A stretch of DNA of 64,000 nucleotides. Source: an uncultured Algibacter sp. GTDB taxonomy: Bacteria > Bacteroidota > Bacteroidia > Flavobacteriales > Flavobacteriaceae. This document shows positions 9,442 to 18,418 of this stretch, piece by piece. Position numbers and translations under genes: made by a program. Within the stretch, counting starts at the first letter, position 1; each line of letters opens with the position of its first letter. The stretch spans positions 1 through 64,000 of the forward strand of contig NZ_CANLZX010000003.1 of assembly GCF_947495675.1 (NCBI RefSeq). The letters are read 5' to 3'. The notes beneath the pieces are model-generated. The model did not search any database. It was given only the letters and a program-made list of their open reading frames with translations, and was not told where the DNA came from.

Positions 9442-10929
9442 TTATTTAAGGTTTTTAAAATTATGATTGTGATCTGTGGTTTCTTTTTTAAACTTCACTT
9501 TTTCTCCAAGCTCTAAGATTATATTTTTATACTGGTTATCAGCTATTACATTTATGGTTTCCTTTGGGTCGTTTAAATGGTCATATAATTCACGTTCAAG
9601 CACTTCTCCTGTATCCAGTTTTACCCATTCAACATAATTAAACCGATTATCTGTTACTGAATACCCCATTATTGTTTTATCGTAGTTCCAACGATTATCT
9701 GGCCAAACGGAATAGGCGTAAGATTTAGACTTAGGCTCTTGCTTTGGATTATTTAAAATCGAAACTAAACTTTTTCCTTCCAAATGAGCAGGTTGCTTTA
9801 GTTGACACAATTCTGCTAATGTTGGATACATATCCAATGCTTCAACAGGATGCGTATATACTTCGCTTTTTACTCCATTGGGTACGTTAATTATTAAAGG
9901 TATGTTGGTATCAATATTCATATTAGACCATTTACACCAGCTGTTATAGTCCCCAAGTTTATACCCATGATCTCCCCAAAGCACAATTATCGTATTTTCT
10001 TTTAACCCTAGTTCATCCAATTTATTCACCAATTTCCCTATTTGTGCATCTATATAAGACACACAAGCATAATATCCGCGACGCAAGGTTATAGCCGTTG
10101 AATCTTGAACATCTTCAAACAGTTTTGGCATACCATAATAATTTCCTAATTCTCCGCCATAACGCATTGTATATTTACTAGAATTCTCTGGTCTTTCTGA
10201 TAACTCTGATAACTTAACGGAGGCTTCTGGATACATATCCCAATATTTTTGAGGTGCATTGAAAGGTAAATGAGGTTTTATTAAACCAAAAGCCATAAAA
10301 AAAGGTTTATCATTTTTTTTAAGGTCTTCTAGTTTTCTCATAGCATTTAATGTATTAAGTCCATCTGGATATATGGTGTCATGAACCTCTGCCGTCTCAA
10401 AAGCTAATCCATTTCCTGGTTTTGTAGTTAATTCAAGAGACTTAAAACCTTCTTTTGTAACATAACCTTTGGCTTTCCAGCTAGAGACTGGTTCGATGTA
10501 AGTATCACCAAATTGAGCTTTTGTATCTTCAGTATAATGATAAATTTTTCCGGCAGAAGCTATTTCATAACCATTTTGCTCGAAAAATTTATTCATGGTT
10601 AATACTTCTGGCATTATATCTTTAACAGACTCACCTGTATAAACACCTAGTTTTTCTGGTCTTATCCCAGACATAATAGATGCTCTTGAAGCCATACAAA
10701 TGGCTTGCTGCACATGTGCATTTGTAAAACGGATACCATTGTCTGCCAATTTATCAATGTTGGGCGATTTAATATGCGATGCGCCATAGCAATTAAGCTC
10801 GGTTCTTAAATCATCTACAGCAATAAATAATACATTATAAGGTTTTTGTTCTTTCTTAGTTTGGCATGAGAATGTCAGCGACAACAGTAATAACAGAATA
10901 ACTTGTTTGCTTAATTTAAAAATAGTCAT
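9442..10929 (-). CDS. Family S1 sulfatase lipoprotein (iduronate-2-sulfatase/S1_7-like)
   Basis: A formylglycine-dependent sulfatase of 495 residues. It has a lipoprotein signal with Cys22 (LTFSC), metal-binding Asp39-Asp40 in FIAVDD, and the maturation motif ICMASR with Cys78, followed by ASIMSGIRPE. LWGDHGYKLGDYNSWCKW and HPVEALDMYPTLAEL are typical of the iduronate-2-sulfatase-like group (S1_7 in SulfAtlas terms). It should hydrolyse a sulfate ester on a uronic acid or rhamnose in the periplasm. Activity needs Cys78 to be oxidised by a formylglycine-generating enzyme, which is not encoded in this window. It lies in unit C, second after the lamin-tail protein. Confidence 0.9.
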   Translation of the reverse strand: MTIFKLSKQVILLLLLSLTFSCQTKKEQKPYNVLFIAVDDLRTELNCYGASHIKSPNIDKLADNGIRFTNAHVQQAICMASRASIMSGIRPEKLGVYTGESVKDIMPEVLTMNKFFEQNGYEIASAGKIYHYTEDTKAQFGDTYIEPVSSWKAKGYVTKEGFKSLELTTKPGNGLAFETAEVHDTIYPDGLNTLNAMRKLEDLKKNDKPFFMAFGLIKPHLPFNAPQKYWDMYPEASVKLSELSERPENSSKYTMRYGGELGNYYGMPKLFEDVQDSTAITLRRGYYACVSYIDAQIGKLVNKLDELGLKENTIIVLWGDHGYKLGDYNSWCKWSNMNIDTNIPLIINVPNGVKSEVYTHPVEALDMYPTLAELCQLKQPAHLEGKSLVSILNNPKQEPKSKSYAYSVWPDNRWNYDKTIMGYSVTDNRFNYVEWVKLDTGEVLERELYDHLNDPKETINVIADNQYKNIILELGEKVKFKKETTDHNHNFKNLK

Positions 10930-11153
10930 ATTCGTTTAAAATTTTATTAATCGTTTCATTAAGTATCCTTATGTTGAATCTAATCTACTCGCTCTAATTT
11001 TTGGATTGCATAATCATGTTGCGTCCCATCGTTACCCATTCATATAGCTACGTCAAACGAGAAATTATTGTTTTACGCTAATTTATATTTGAATTATAAT
11101 AGCGCGCAGTTTAATTAACTACACGCTATTAATTAAAACTAAACTAAAACAAA

Positions 11154-12383
11154 CTATTTTATAATAATCTTTTTTATTGAACTAGAATTTACACTATTAA
11201 ATTTTAACATGTAAATTCCTGAAGTTAAATTAGAAACATTAATTCTATCTTTAACTAATTCACTCTTTAAAACATTTTTGCCTAACATATCGAAAATCTC
11301 AACAGATTCAATTTCTACACTCGAAGTGATTGTTATAAATTCATCAGCTGGGTTTGGATAAATTGCAATTTTAGAAGCAAATGCATTACTATTTACCGAT
11401 AGTGTGCCTGCAGTAGGATTTAGCTCTCCAAAAATACTATTAGGCATTTCGTAACTCGCAAATTCAATTGGAGAAACTTTAGCACTAGAAAATTTCCAAT
11501 TAGGTGCAGATGAAGCAGCCCCACTTCCAGCTCCAATCCAATCATTTACCGAAAAGCCGGTGTTCGTGCCTTGTCTTAATACATAGACAGGGTTACCATC
11601 AAAAAGATGAATAACGTTCGCACTAGTAGTCGTTTTATAATCAGATTCGTTACCCGTGTAATTTCTTGCAAACACAATTTGCCCATATCCATACTCTCCA
11701 GTATCTCCAGACGCAATTGAATCATCATAATCTAAACAAGATACGGAGTCATGCAATGTCCAGTCTGTGGTATGACTTCCGGTATTATCTATTATACCAT
11801 CATTATCTGAATCAATATCAATTAATTTCAAATCTTCAACAGATGTTCCAGCTACCTGAATTAACATATACGTTGCGCCTTGATCTGAAAAATTACCATC
11901 ATACCCAATATCTGGATTTTTACTAGTTACTGCACTAGAGCTCCCACTGGTTACATCCGGACCTGCTAACTCAATAACGATGACATTTGCGCTGGCAGAA
12001 ATAACACTTGAATATGGATTTGTGGTAACTCCACCACCATCTTGTGTGTAGTTTGCAACAAGTGCTAAGATTCCGTTTGACCCAAAAGTTGTAGATCCAT
12101 TTCCAAGTTGAACAGCATCTCTAATTCTCCCCATGTCTGTTTTACCTGCATCACCATCTCCTTCTATAGCTATAAGGTACAAATCTGATGGCACAACAGC
12201 ATTAGGCGTTCCCCTAACCTCATAATACTCATTTGTTAAGTCGGGTCCTCCCGGAGATGCAATAAGTTTGTTAATTAAAACTCTTGACGAGCTAGTTTCT
12301 CCAATAACAGGAATATTATCGAATGTTTGACTATAACCTACGAAAGTTGCAATCGAAGTAATAAAAAGTAAAAATTTTTTCAT
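11154..12383 (-). CDS. Secreted lamin-tail-domain (LTD) protein with T9SS sorting domain
   Basis: First gene of unit C, 409 residues. A signal peptide (ending near VGYSQ) is followed by an LTD-like region: VLINKLIASPGGPDLTNEYY, then APN-type VRGTPNAVVPSDLYLIAIEG. The C-terminus (about 335-409) is a type A T9SS sorting domain: IAIYPNPADEF ... VEIFDMLGKNV ... LTSGIYMLKF ... KKIIIK. It is therefore exported across the outer membrane and attached to the surface or released. No catalytic residues were recognised. LTD domains are thought to bind other molecules; a glycan-binding or structural role at the cell surface is a guess. It has the PUL operator directly upstream and a leader of about 29 bp. 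Confidence 0.75.
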   Translation of the reverse strand: MKKFLLFITSIATFVGYSQTFDNIPVIGETSSSRVLINKLIASPGGPDLTNEYYEVRGTPNAVVPSDLYLIAIEGDGDAGKTDMGRIRDAVQLGNGSTTFGSNGILALVANYTQDGGGVTTNPYSSVISASANVIVIELAGPDVTSGSSSAVTSKNPDIGYDGNFSDQGATYMLIQVAGTSVEDLKLIDIDSDNDGIIDNTGSHTTDWTLHDSVSCLDYDDSIASGDTGEYGYGQIVFARNYTGNESDYKTTTSANVIHLFDGNPVYVLRQGTNTGFSVNDWIGAGSGAASSAPNWKFSSAKVSPIEFASYEMPNSIFGELNPTAGTLSVNSNAFASKIAIYPNPADEFITITSSVEIESVEIFDMLGKNVLKSELVKDRINVSNLTSGIYMLKFNSVNSSSIKKIIIK

Positions 12384-12411
12384 AATTGTCTTATTTTATA
12401 TTAGTTATTCT

Positions 12412-12517
12412 CAAATTTATGAACGTATTGCTATTGTTTCCTTGCACTATTGTACCATTACTTTCAAAATTTTTACATTTTTACACTCTCGTGTCGCGAT
12501 TGAAACAATAGTGAAAA
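12412..12517 (-). promoter_or_regulatory. PUL promoter/operator of unit C
   Basis: -7 box TAAATTTG at 12412-12419 (minus strand). On the plus strand the half-sites are CACTATTGTAC at 12445, a degenerate CACTCTCGTG at 12484 and the inverted CAATAGTG at 12506. The start-to-start distances 33, 39 and 22 bp are exactly those at the other two PUL promoters. The middle half-site is the weakest of the three promoters. Confidence 0.75.
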
Positions 12518-12519
12518 AA

Positions 12520-12780
12520 CACTGACTAATTGAATTCTCCTAGCAAACTATAAAATGAAATCGTTATGGATGGATTATACTTTAAATGTCAACTTATAAA
12601 AAAAAGAGCATTAGGAATTGACAAGGTCTCTGTTTTGATAAAGCGACAAACTAAATAAAATTTAAGGCAATCTTTAATTTCGCCAAATACATATAAAATA
12701 GGCAACACTCAAACTACCAATCTACTGTTTAGTTTATTTCGAATAAATATGTTACTTATTATGATTAAACATTTTTTTTG
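12520..12780. other. Intergenic stretch between units B and C
   Basis: AT-rich DNA downstream of the PL38-like gene and upstream of the unit C promoter. No ORF of note and no strong terminator were found; only a short palindrome, TTTATTTCGAATAAA, near 12730. Nothing else recognised. Confidence 0.5.
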
Positions 12781-14049
12781 CTAAAATGAATAACTCAAAA
12801 TTTTAAAATTATCACTTTCATTCATGCTCAAACCAATCACCGAGTATTCTCGAATATTAAACATATTGCCTGCCATAAGAAATAATTCTTTTAAGTTTTC
12901 AATACCATTATCAACGCCTGAAATTTCTGTATACATCCATTCCTTTTCCTTAATGATATATGGGTCTAAAAAATGGTATGCATCTTGTATACTTCCCGCT
13001 TTATGCGGATGATAATTCCATAAATCCACATTTAATTGCTTCCCGAAATACGCTAGATAGGTAAAGGCTTCTAAATTGTATGCAGTATAATGAAGCGATC
13101 TTGTTCTTTCAAGTTCAAGAGGCAAAGTTCCATCGGCTCCTATTTGACTTTTAATTCTATCTTTTGCGGAAATTTCTAAAACTTGTTTCGCTTCTTTAAA
13201 TCTATGTAAAAACATTAGTATGGACACTTCTTGAACATCATACCAAGTTCCATGATTATTAGGCCATTTTTTTTCATCTAATCCATTTTTACTATGTTGT
13301 AGCCAATAGAGATAATCTTTCAACCAAAGTCTTAATCCTTCACTTATACTCGTATTCATAGCATTATTTAATTCCAATAAATCAATAGTGCTTATTAATT
13401 CTTTAACGCCTATAAATTCTATAATACCGATACCTCTTCCAATAGTCTTTCCCGGAATAGCCTGAGCGTAATCAAGATTAGGATTCATTTTAGTTTTTTC
13501 ATCTAAAAACCAAACTTTTAATAATTCAATAGCTTTGTTTGCATATGTTTTATTTCCCGTAAAGTAATGTGCCATTGCCAAACGATAAACATTACGAAAC
13601 ATTTTATTTTTACGCGTCAAATCTAAATTATTACCTTCTGTCAATGGGTTTACTTGACCGTCTCTACGAATCCATGGTAAGCCGTCTGGCTTTTTAGTAT
13701 CTGGCCACCAATAAGGACCTATACTCATATAATCTCTTTTATCGCCACTAGGCGGTAATTGGGTTTTATTGGTTACACTAAAAGGGCCTTCATTTAATGC
13801 TTCATTGGCTACTTCAATTAATGATTTATAAGGAACTAAATAAATCTCAGACTTATTTTCAATTTCTTTTTTTACCGTTCTTAGCTTCTCATAATTAAGT
13901 ATGGTAAGTGTTTGTTTTTCTAATTTTGAAAAAAGAAATTTTTCTGATTTTTTTATAGTGCCTTTCTCCTTTTTGTTTTCACAAGAAGTTATTACTATAT
14001 AGAAACTTAAAATAACTAGTACTTTAGAAGTTATATTGATATATTTCAT
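12781..14049 (-). CDS. Alginate-lyase-fold lipoprotein (PF05426, PL38-like polyuronate lyase)
   Basis: A 422-residue protein of the alpha/alpha-toroid alginate_lyase family. Key stretches are YMSIGPYWWPDTKKPDGLPW, RRDGQVNP, NNHGTWYDVQEVSI (the Asn-His-Gly pair is the usual catalytic neighbourhood) and LELERTRSLHYTAYNLEA. These resemble PL38-type lyases acting on polymannuronate or glucuronan. A lipoprotein signal (VITSCENK) anchors it, probably on the periplasmic side or at the surface. It is the last gene of unit B, 4 bp after the GH106 stop, so it is surely co-transcribed. It would cut beta-linked uronic acids and create the unsaturated ends that GH105 removes. Family is fairly sure; substrate is not. 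Confidence 0.78.
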   Translation of the reverse strand: MKYINITSKVLVILSFYIVITSCENKKEKGTIKKSEKFLFSKLEKQTLTILNYEKLRTVKKEIENKSEIYLVPYKSLIEVANEALNEGPFSVTNKTQLPPSGDKRDYMSIGPYWWPDTKKPDGLPWIRRDGQVNPLTEGNNLDLTRKNKMFRNVYRLAMAHYFTGNKTYANKAIELLKVWFLDEKTKMNPNLDYAQAIPGKTIGRGIGIIEFIGVKELISTIDLLELNNAMNTSISEGLRLWLKDYLYWLQHSKNGLDEKKWPNNHGTWYDVQEVSILMFLHRFKEAKQVLEISAKDRIKSQIGADGTLPLELERTRSLHYTAYNLEAFTYLAYFGKQLNVDLWNYHPHKAGSIQDAYHFLDPYIIKEKEWMYTEISGVDNGIENLKELFLMAGNMFNIREYSVIGLSMNESDNFKILSYSF

Positions 14050-14053
14050 TTTT

Positions 14054-17000
14054 TTATTTAAAAAGCTTTGTATTACTAAAAGTAATTTTAACTGGTCCTA
14101 CTAATCCTGCTGGAATCAAATCATCTCCTTTTTTAAAGAAATTATACGTTGTAAATGTAGTCCGTTTATCCATTGGTGCTGGCTCATTATTTTTATACCA
14201 TTCTGGCATTTTTTCTGAATCATAATACCCAGAAAGGTCCGGGTAATTTTGATCACCAATTAATCTGTTTGTCCATTGATTGGTTACTTCAATTCTTAAA
14301 GAATTTTCACCTTTTTTAATAGCTTTAGTTATGTCTATTTGATACGGATTTTTCCAAATTACTCCTAAATCTATTCCGTTTAAAATAACTCTTGCGGCAA
14401 TATCTACTTTACCTAAATCAAGCATTAAATTAATATCTTCAGCTAGCATCTTTTTATTTAATATGAATGATTTCTCATAAATAGCAGTACCTGAAAAGTA
14501 TTTTACTTCTTCATTACTATGAGTGGTCCAATCTAGTAGATCAGAGAAATTAAATGTTTTTGGTTCAGATTTTATGGTTGGAAATGACACTTCCCAATTT
14601 GTAGAAATATCAATTGCCTGAGGAATACGTTTTACCTTAATGCTTTCCGAGTTTCCATTATTTAATTTCACATTGTAAGTTCCTGCTTTAGAAACTTCAA
14701 ATTCTAATACGTTGTCTTTTGATAAAGTTCCAATAACAGATGGATTTTCTAAGGCATGAGCTGATTGAATATGAGTTACATTTTTAGAGGACTCTCTAAA
14801 AACCACAAAAATTGAACCTCTTGCAGGTAATTTAATATTAGTTGTTGTGGTGCCATCATTGTTGGAATCAAAAGCAGCTAGTTTTGAAATTTCTCCTGTA
14901 GTTTGATTCCATAATTCAGGAATTTTGTTTGCCACATTAAAAGTACATTTAAAAGCTTTTTCGCTTTCATTAGGATTGTAAAAGAAATAGATATCTTCTT
15001 TTTCTGTTTTACGATGTGTGTATCCAATCTCTTTTCCATCTTCAATAACTAAATCTTTTGGAATATTATAAGTACTATAAATGTCTTCCCATGGTACTTT
15101 ATTTAAAGTATTAGGTGCACTCCAAATCAGTTTAACCAATCTTTCAAATTCCTGTATATCGGCTGAAGCATTATTGTATCCACCAAGTGTTTCAGGTTTA
15201 TCGCCAGTTATAATGATGCCTTTTTCAGCTAACTCCGCTATTTTTCTTAAAGTATGGAGTTTAACTTCTTTCATGTTTTTTAAGTTGAGCATATAATAAG
15301 AAATACCATTTGGCAATACCATTTTATTATCTTTTACCGTAATTCTATTAATCAAAGCATCAGAATTAATACAATCAAAATTTACATAATCTGGTAATAT
15401 TGGACTAATTGATTTTGCTTTATAAGATGAATTAGGTGTTCCGTCCCCAACAAATACAAGTAAGTCTGAAACTGGATTTCCTTTTCGTAACATATATTGA
15501 CCACGTGCCAAATATTTAAACCAAGATTTTCCAGCATTATCCCACCACGTTTGTGTTCTATCAATATGTGAACCCCATATTCCCATGGTCATGCCTGGTG
15601 ATACATTTGTATTGGCTTGGTGAGCGTAACGATGAAACATAAATTCATTAATCCCCAAGGTCCAAGCTATATCTCCTGAAAGTTTCATTAAATCTGGATG
15701 GCTTCTCCAGTTTACAGTTGGCAATGCTGTAAATGCCTCTGCAGATACAATATTTTTACCATAAATACGGGCCCCAGACACCGCGGTTTCTGTTTTAAAG
15801 TGCCCACGCATCCAGAATTCTCCCATAGGAATATCTACTTTTTTGGTGGCATCTAGCTCATTGAACGCTGCATTAAAACTGTATGGTTCCACATAACTAA
15901 TTAACCCTTCATCATGACATAACTCTGTAAAATAATCGAAGTAATTATCGGTCATCATTTTACTTGTAAAATTCCTCATATCCCACAAAATACGTTCTGT
16001 AGTATCTGTATTATCTATATACCGTCCAGCATATAACGGTAGATAATCCATAATATCGTATCCGAAATGTTTTTTGAATGCTGTTTCGTAACCTTGTGTC
16101 CAGTTTTGACCACCAACTTCATAACTATCAATCTCAATATATTGCAAAGCATTAGGAGCAACAGGTTTAGAAACATCAATCACATTTTTAACATAGCCAT
16201 CAAAAAATGTTTTAAATGATGCTCTGCTCATCTTATCAACTTCCCATCCGCGGCCAGCATCTGATGCGGGACTATTTACGGCTCCCGTAATGCTGTATCC
16301 AAAACGCATAATGGTCCAATCTCCTTTTGGTAACTTTGTTTTTATCACACCATTTTCATCTACAAATTTGGTTACATTTATAATATCATCTCGCTTTACA
16401 ATCATGCTTTCTGGCGCATCATCTAAAGCAGGTAGCCTATGATTCTCTTGCATATATAAACTGGTGCGTGCTAGCATGTCATTAAATCGATACACACCAC
16501 TTAGATTAATTTCTGAAATTTCGAAATCCATATCAGTTACAAAACGAAAGTATCTTGCAGTTATAGCCTCAAAATGTTTATCAATGGCGTATTCTTTTTT
16601 TCCTTGACGCAATACTTTAAAATCCACTACATCTTTAAAATTAACGCCATCATCTGAAATTTGAAGCTTTGTAATACCATCTTCTCTTTTCTTTTCACAA
16701 TTTAGATAGAAAGATCTAACTGCATGTGGTTTTTTAAAATCCCATTGAATCCAAGACAAGCCTTTCTCTGGAACTTTAAGCCAGTTGCGTTCGTCAATTT
16801 TACCGTCAATAATCATGTCCGTATTAAAATCAGAACTCGAGCTTGTTACTTCCGGTATTATCTGAGATTCTAGAACTTCAGAATCTAAAGAAGGATAAGC
16901 AATAACGGCCAAATCTTTATAAAAACCACCACGTTTGGTTGGTTCAGGTAATTTGGTATTTATATCACCTCCTTGTATAACCAATTCTCTATGTACGATT

Positions 17001-17410
17001 TGTTTCATCGAATGCTCAGCGGTTACCCAAGGTCCTCCGCTTGACGTCCATCCATCACAGTTGTGTACACCAAAGCTTAAGCCTAATCGTTCACATTCTG
17101 CTGCCGCATGTCCTATTTTATCAATGTGTTCAGGAGAATTAAATTTCACATCTCCATTTTTTATAAAAGCAGAAACGTTAAACAAGATAATACCGCCTAT
17201 ACCAGCATCGGCCATGGCTTCTAAATCTTTTGTTAAGCCTACTTTGCTCATGTTACTACTCATGGCATGCATCCATGTTCGCGGTCTGTTTTCTGGCGCA
17301 GGATTAACAAATGTTTCATCTAATACTTTGGTAGTATCATTTTGTCCATATGATATATTACATAGTATTAAAACTAGTATGATATAAATTACTTTTTTCA
17401 TCATTTGCAA
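14054..17410 (-). CDS. GH106 alpha-L-rhamnosidase
   Basis: 1118 residues, a normal size for GH106. After a signal peptide (ending near ISYGQ) comes the family-typical start RPRTWMHAMSSNMSKVGLTK and DLEAMADAGIGGIILFN. QYIEIDSYEVGGQNW and VSAEAFTALPTVNWRSHP follow in the catalytic barrel. A galactose-binding-like region (WIQWDFKKPHAVRSFYL) lies near residue 230, and a C-terminal beta-sandwich (LILNGIDLGVIWKNPYQI-type) ends the protein. GH106 enzymes invert and remove terminal alpha-L-rhamnose, for example from rhamnogalacturonan. It probably works in the periplasm. Start may be Met1, Met3 or Met4. A stub of a second GH106 lies directly upstream (17418-17627), so the locus once held a tandem pair. 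Confidence 0.88.
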   Translation of the reverse strand: MQMMKKVIYIILVLILCNISYGQNDTTKVLDETFVNPAPENRPRTWMHAMSSNMSKVGLTKDLEAMADAGIGGIILFNVSAFIKNGDVKFNSPEHIDKIGHAAAECERLGLSFGVHNCDGWTSSGGPWVTAEHSMKQIVHRELVIQGGDINTKLPEPTKRGGFYKDLAVIAYPSLDSEVLESQIIPEVTSSSSDFNTDMIIDGKIDERNWLKVPEKGLSWIQWDFKKPHAVRSFYLNCEKKREDGITKLQISDDGVNFKDVVDFKVLRQGKKEYAIDKHFEAITARYFRFVTDMDFEISEINLSGVYRFNDMLARTSLYMQENHRLPALDDAPESMIVKRDDIINVTKFVDENGVIKTKLPKGDWTIMRFGYSITGAVNSPASDAGRGWEVDKMSRASFKTFFDGYVKNVIDVSKPVAPNALQYIEIDSYEVGGQNWTQGYETAFKKHFGYDIMDYLPLYAGRYIDNTDTTERILWDMRNFTSKMMTDNYFDYFTELCHDEGLISYVEPYSFNAAFNELDATKKVDIPMGEFWMRGHFKTETAVSGARIYGKNIVSAEAFTALPTVNWRSHPDLMKLSGDIAWTLGINEFMFHRYAHQANTNVSPGMTMGIWGSHIDRTQTWWDNAGKSWFKYLARGQYMLRKGNPVSDLLVFVGDGTPNSSYKAKSISPILPDYVNFDCINSDALINRITVKDNKMVLPNGISYYMLNLKNMKEVKLHTLRKIAELAEKGIIITGDKPETLGGYNNASADIQEFERLVKLIWSAPNTLNKVPWEDIYSTYNIPKDLVIEDGKEIGYTHRKTEKEDIYFFYNPNESEKAFKCTFNVANKIPELWNQTTGEISKLAAFDSNNDGTTTTNIKLPARGSIFVVFRESSKNVTHIQSAHALENPSVIGTLSKDNVLEFEVSKAGTYNVKLNNGNSESIKVKRIPQAIDISTNWEVSFPTIKSEPKTFNFSDLLDWTTHSNEEVKYFSGTAIYEKSFILNKKMLAEDINLMLDLGKVDIAARVILNGIDLGVIWKNPYQIDITKAIKKGENSLRIEVTNQWTNRLIGDQNYPDLSGYYDSEKMPEWYKNNEPAPMDKRTTFTTYNFFKKGDDLIPAGLVGPVKITFSNTKLFK

Positions 17411-17417
17411 TATTGAA

Positions 17418-17627
17418 TTATAAATTCTCCTCTTGACCTGTCGCAGCTATTGCTTCTAAACAACTAACCATAAACACCTTACCCATATTACCACTCATGG
17501 TATGCATCCAAGTTTTGGGTTTCGCGGATTGTGTTGAGTTTTTCAAACCATATTCTAAATCTTGCCCTATTCCACTTAAAGTGATACATAAAAATAATGT
17601 TATTATAGAATAAGTTGTGGTATTCAT
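17418..17627 (-). pseudogene. N-terminal stub of a second GH106
   Basis: A 69-codon frame with its own signal peptide (ending near SGIGQ). Then KPKTWMHTMSGNMGKV aligns with RPRTWMHAMSSNMSKV of the neighbouring GH106, and CLEAIAATG aligns with DLEAMADAG. After that the frame ends within a few codons, 7 bp before the intact gene. About 1050 residues are missing. This looks like the result of an internal deletion after tandem duplication. The stub could still be translated and secreted, but no function is expected. Confidence 0.8.
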
Positions 17628-17718
17628 TTGCTTGGTTTAATTGTTTAATATCACATGTAGTTTCAAGATAATTACTTATATAAGTATCGAAAATTCGCTA
17701 AGGAAGTTTCACGTATTA

Positions 17719-18417
17719 CTATTTTGTTTTAAAACTCCATATCTGCCCAATGGTGGTTCCTCCATTTTCATCTTTAACTACCACTTTAAAATAATAATTG
17801 CTTGCTGCAGTTAAACTACTTGCTGTAAAATTAGTTTCCGTCTGGTTTTCTGAAACTTTCGTAGTTGGGTTGCTTGTGGTATCTAAATACACATCATAAG
17901 TTAAAGCATCATTATCTACGTCGCTTGCAGTCCAACTTAATGTGGTACTGGTTCCATCTATCTCAGCATTTAGTGTTGGAGATACCAAGTCTGGTGAAAA
18001 TGGCAAATGATTAGAAATACCTTCGCCTTCAGTTAAAAACTGACTTACCGAGGAATACCCGCTTTCTGCCTGCTCGCTATCTACAGCCTTAACACGCCAA
18101 TAAAAAGCTTTTCCTTTTTGTATAGAAATCAATCTTGAATTAGTAGTACTCGTTTCATTAAAGGCTAATGCTGTAAATGAACTGTTTTCTGATATCTCTA
18201 TTTTATAGGATATAGAATTTCCTTCTGGGTCTGTCGATGCATTCCATTCAAAAATTACCGCATTATCTATACAAAGGGTATTATTTAACGGATAAACCTG
18301 ACTTGGTGTTGAAGGTGCCTTATTTTCAGCAGGTGTTGGATCATCATCTCCTCCGCCACTACTACATGACACCACAAACCCTAAACAAACTGCTAAATAT
18401 AAATATGTCTTTTTCAT
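17719..18417 (-). CDS. Lipoprotein with two fibronectin type III domains
   Basis: 232 residues. A lipoprotein signal (FVVSCSSGGG) is followed by an acidic DDDP linker, which resembles the lipoprotein export signal for surface display. Two FN3-like domains follow (about 38-130 and 140-232), each with the pattern TPSQVYPLNN / SPDLVSPTLN, FEWNAS or LSWTAS, and a terminal FYWRVKA or YYFKVVVKD. No catalytic motif. Such proteins in PULs are usually surface glycan-binding or spacer proteins. It is packed tightly against the 957-aa beta-helix gene (1-bp gap). Confidence 0.72.
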   Translation of the reverse strand: MKKTYLYLAVCLGFVVSCSSGGGDDDPTPAENKAPSTPSQVYPLNNTLCIDNAVIFEWNASTDPEGNSISYKIEISENSSFTALAFNETSTTNSRLISIQKGKAFYWRVKAVDSEQAESGYSSVSQFLTEGEGISNHLPFSPDLVSPTLNAEIDGTSTTLSWTASDVDNDALTYDVYLDTTSNPTTKVSENQTETNFTASSLTAASNYYFKVVVKDENGGTTIGQIWSFKTK

Positions 18418-18418
18418 C

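Noticed and set aside
10990..11060. Short minus-strand text NDGTQHDYAIQKLERVD between the sulfatase and LTD genes
   Set aside because: It may be the end of a lost gene, but there are stops a few codons upstream and I could not tie it to a family, so it is not listed as a pseudogene.
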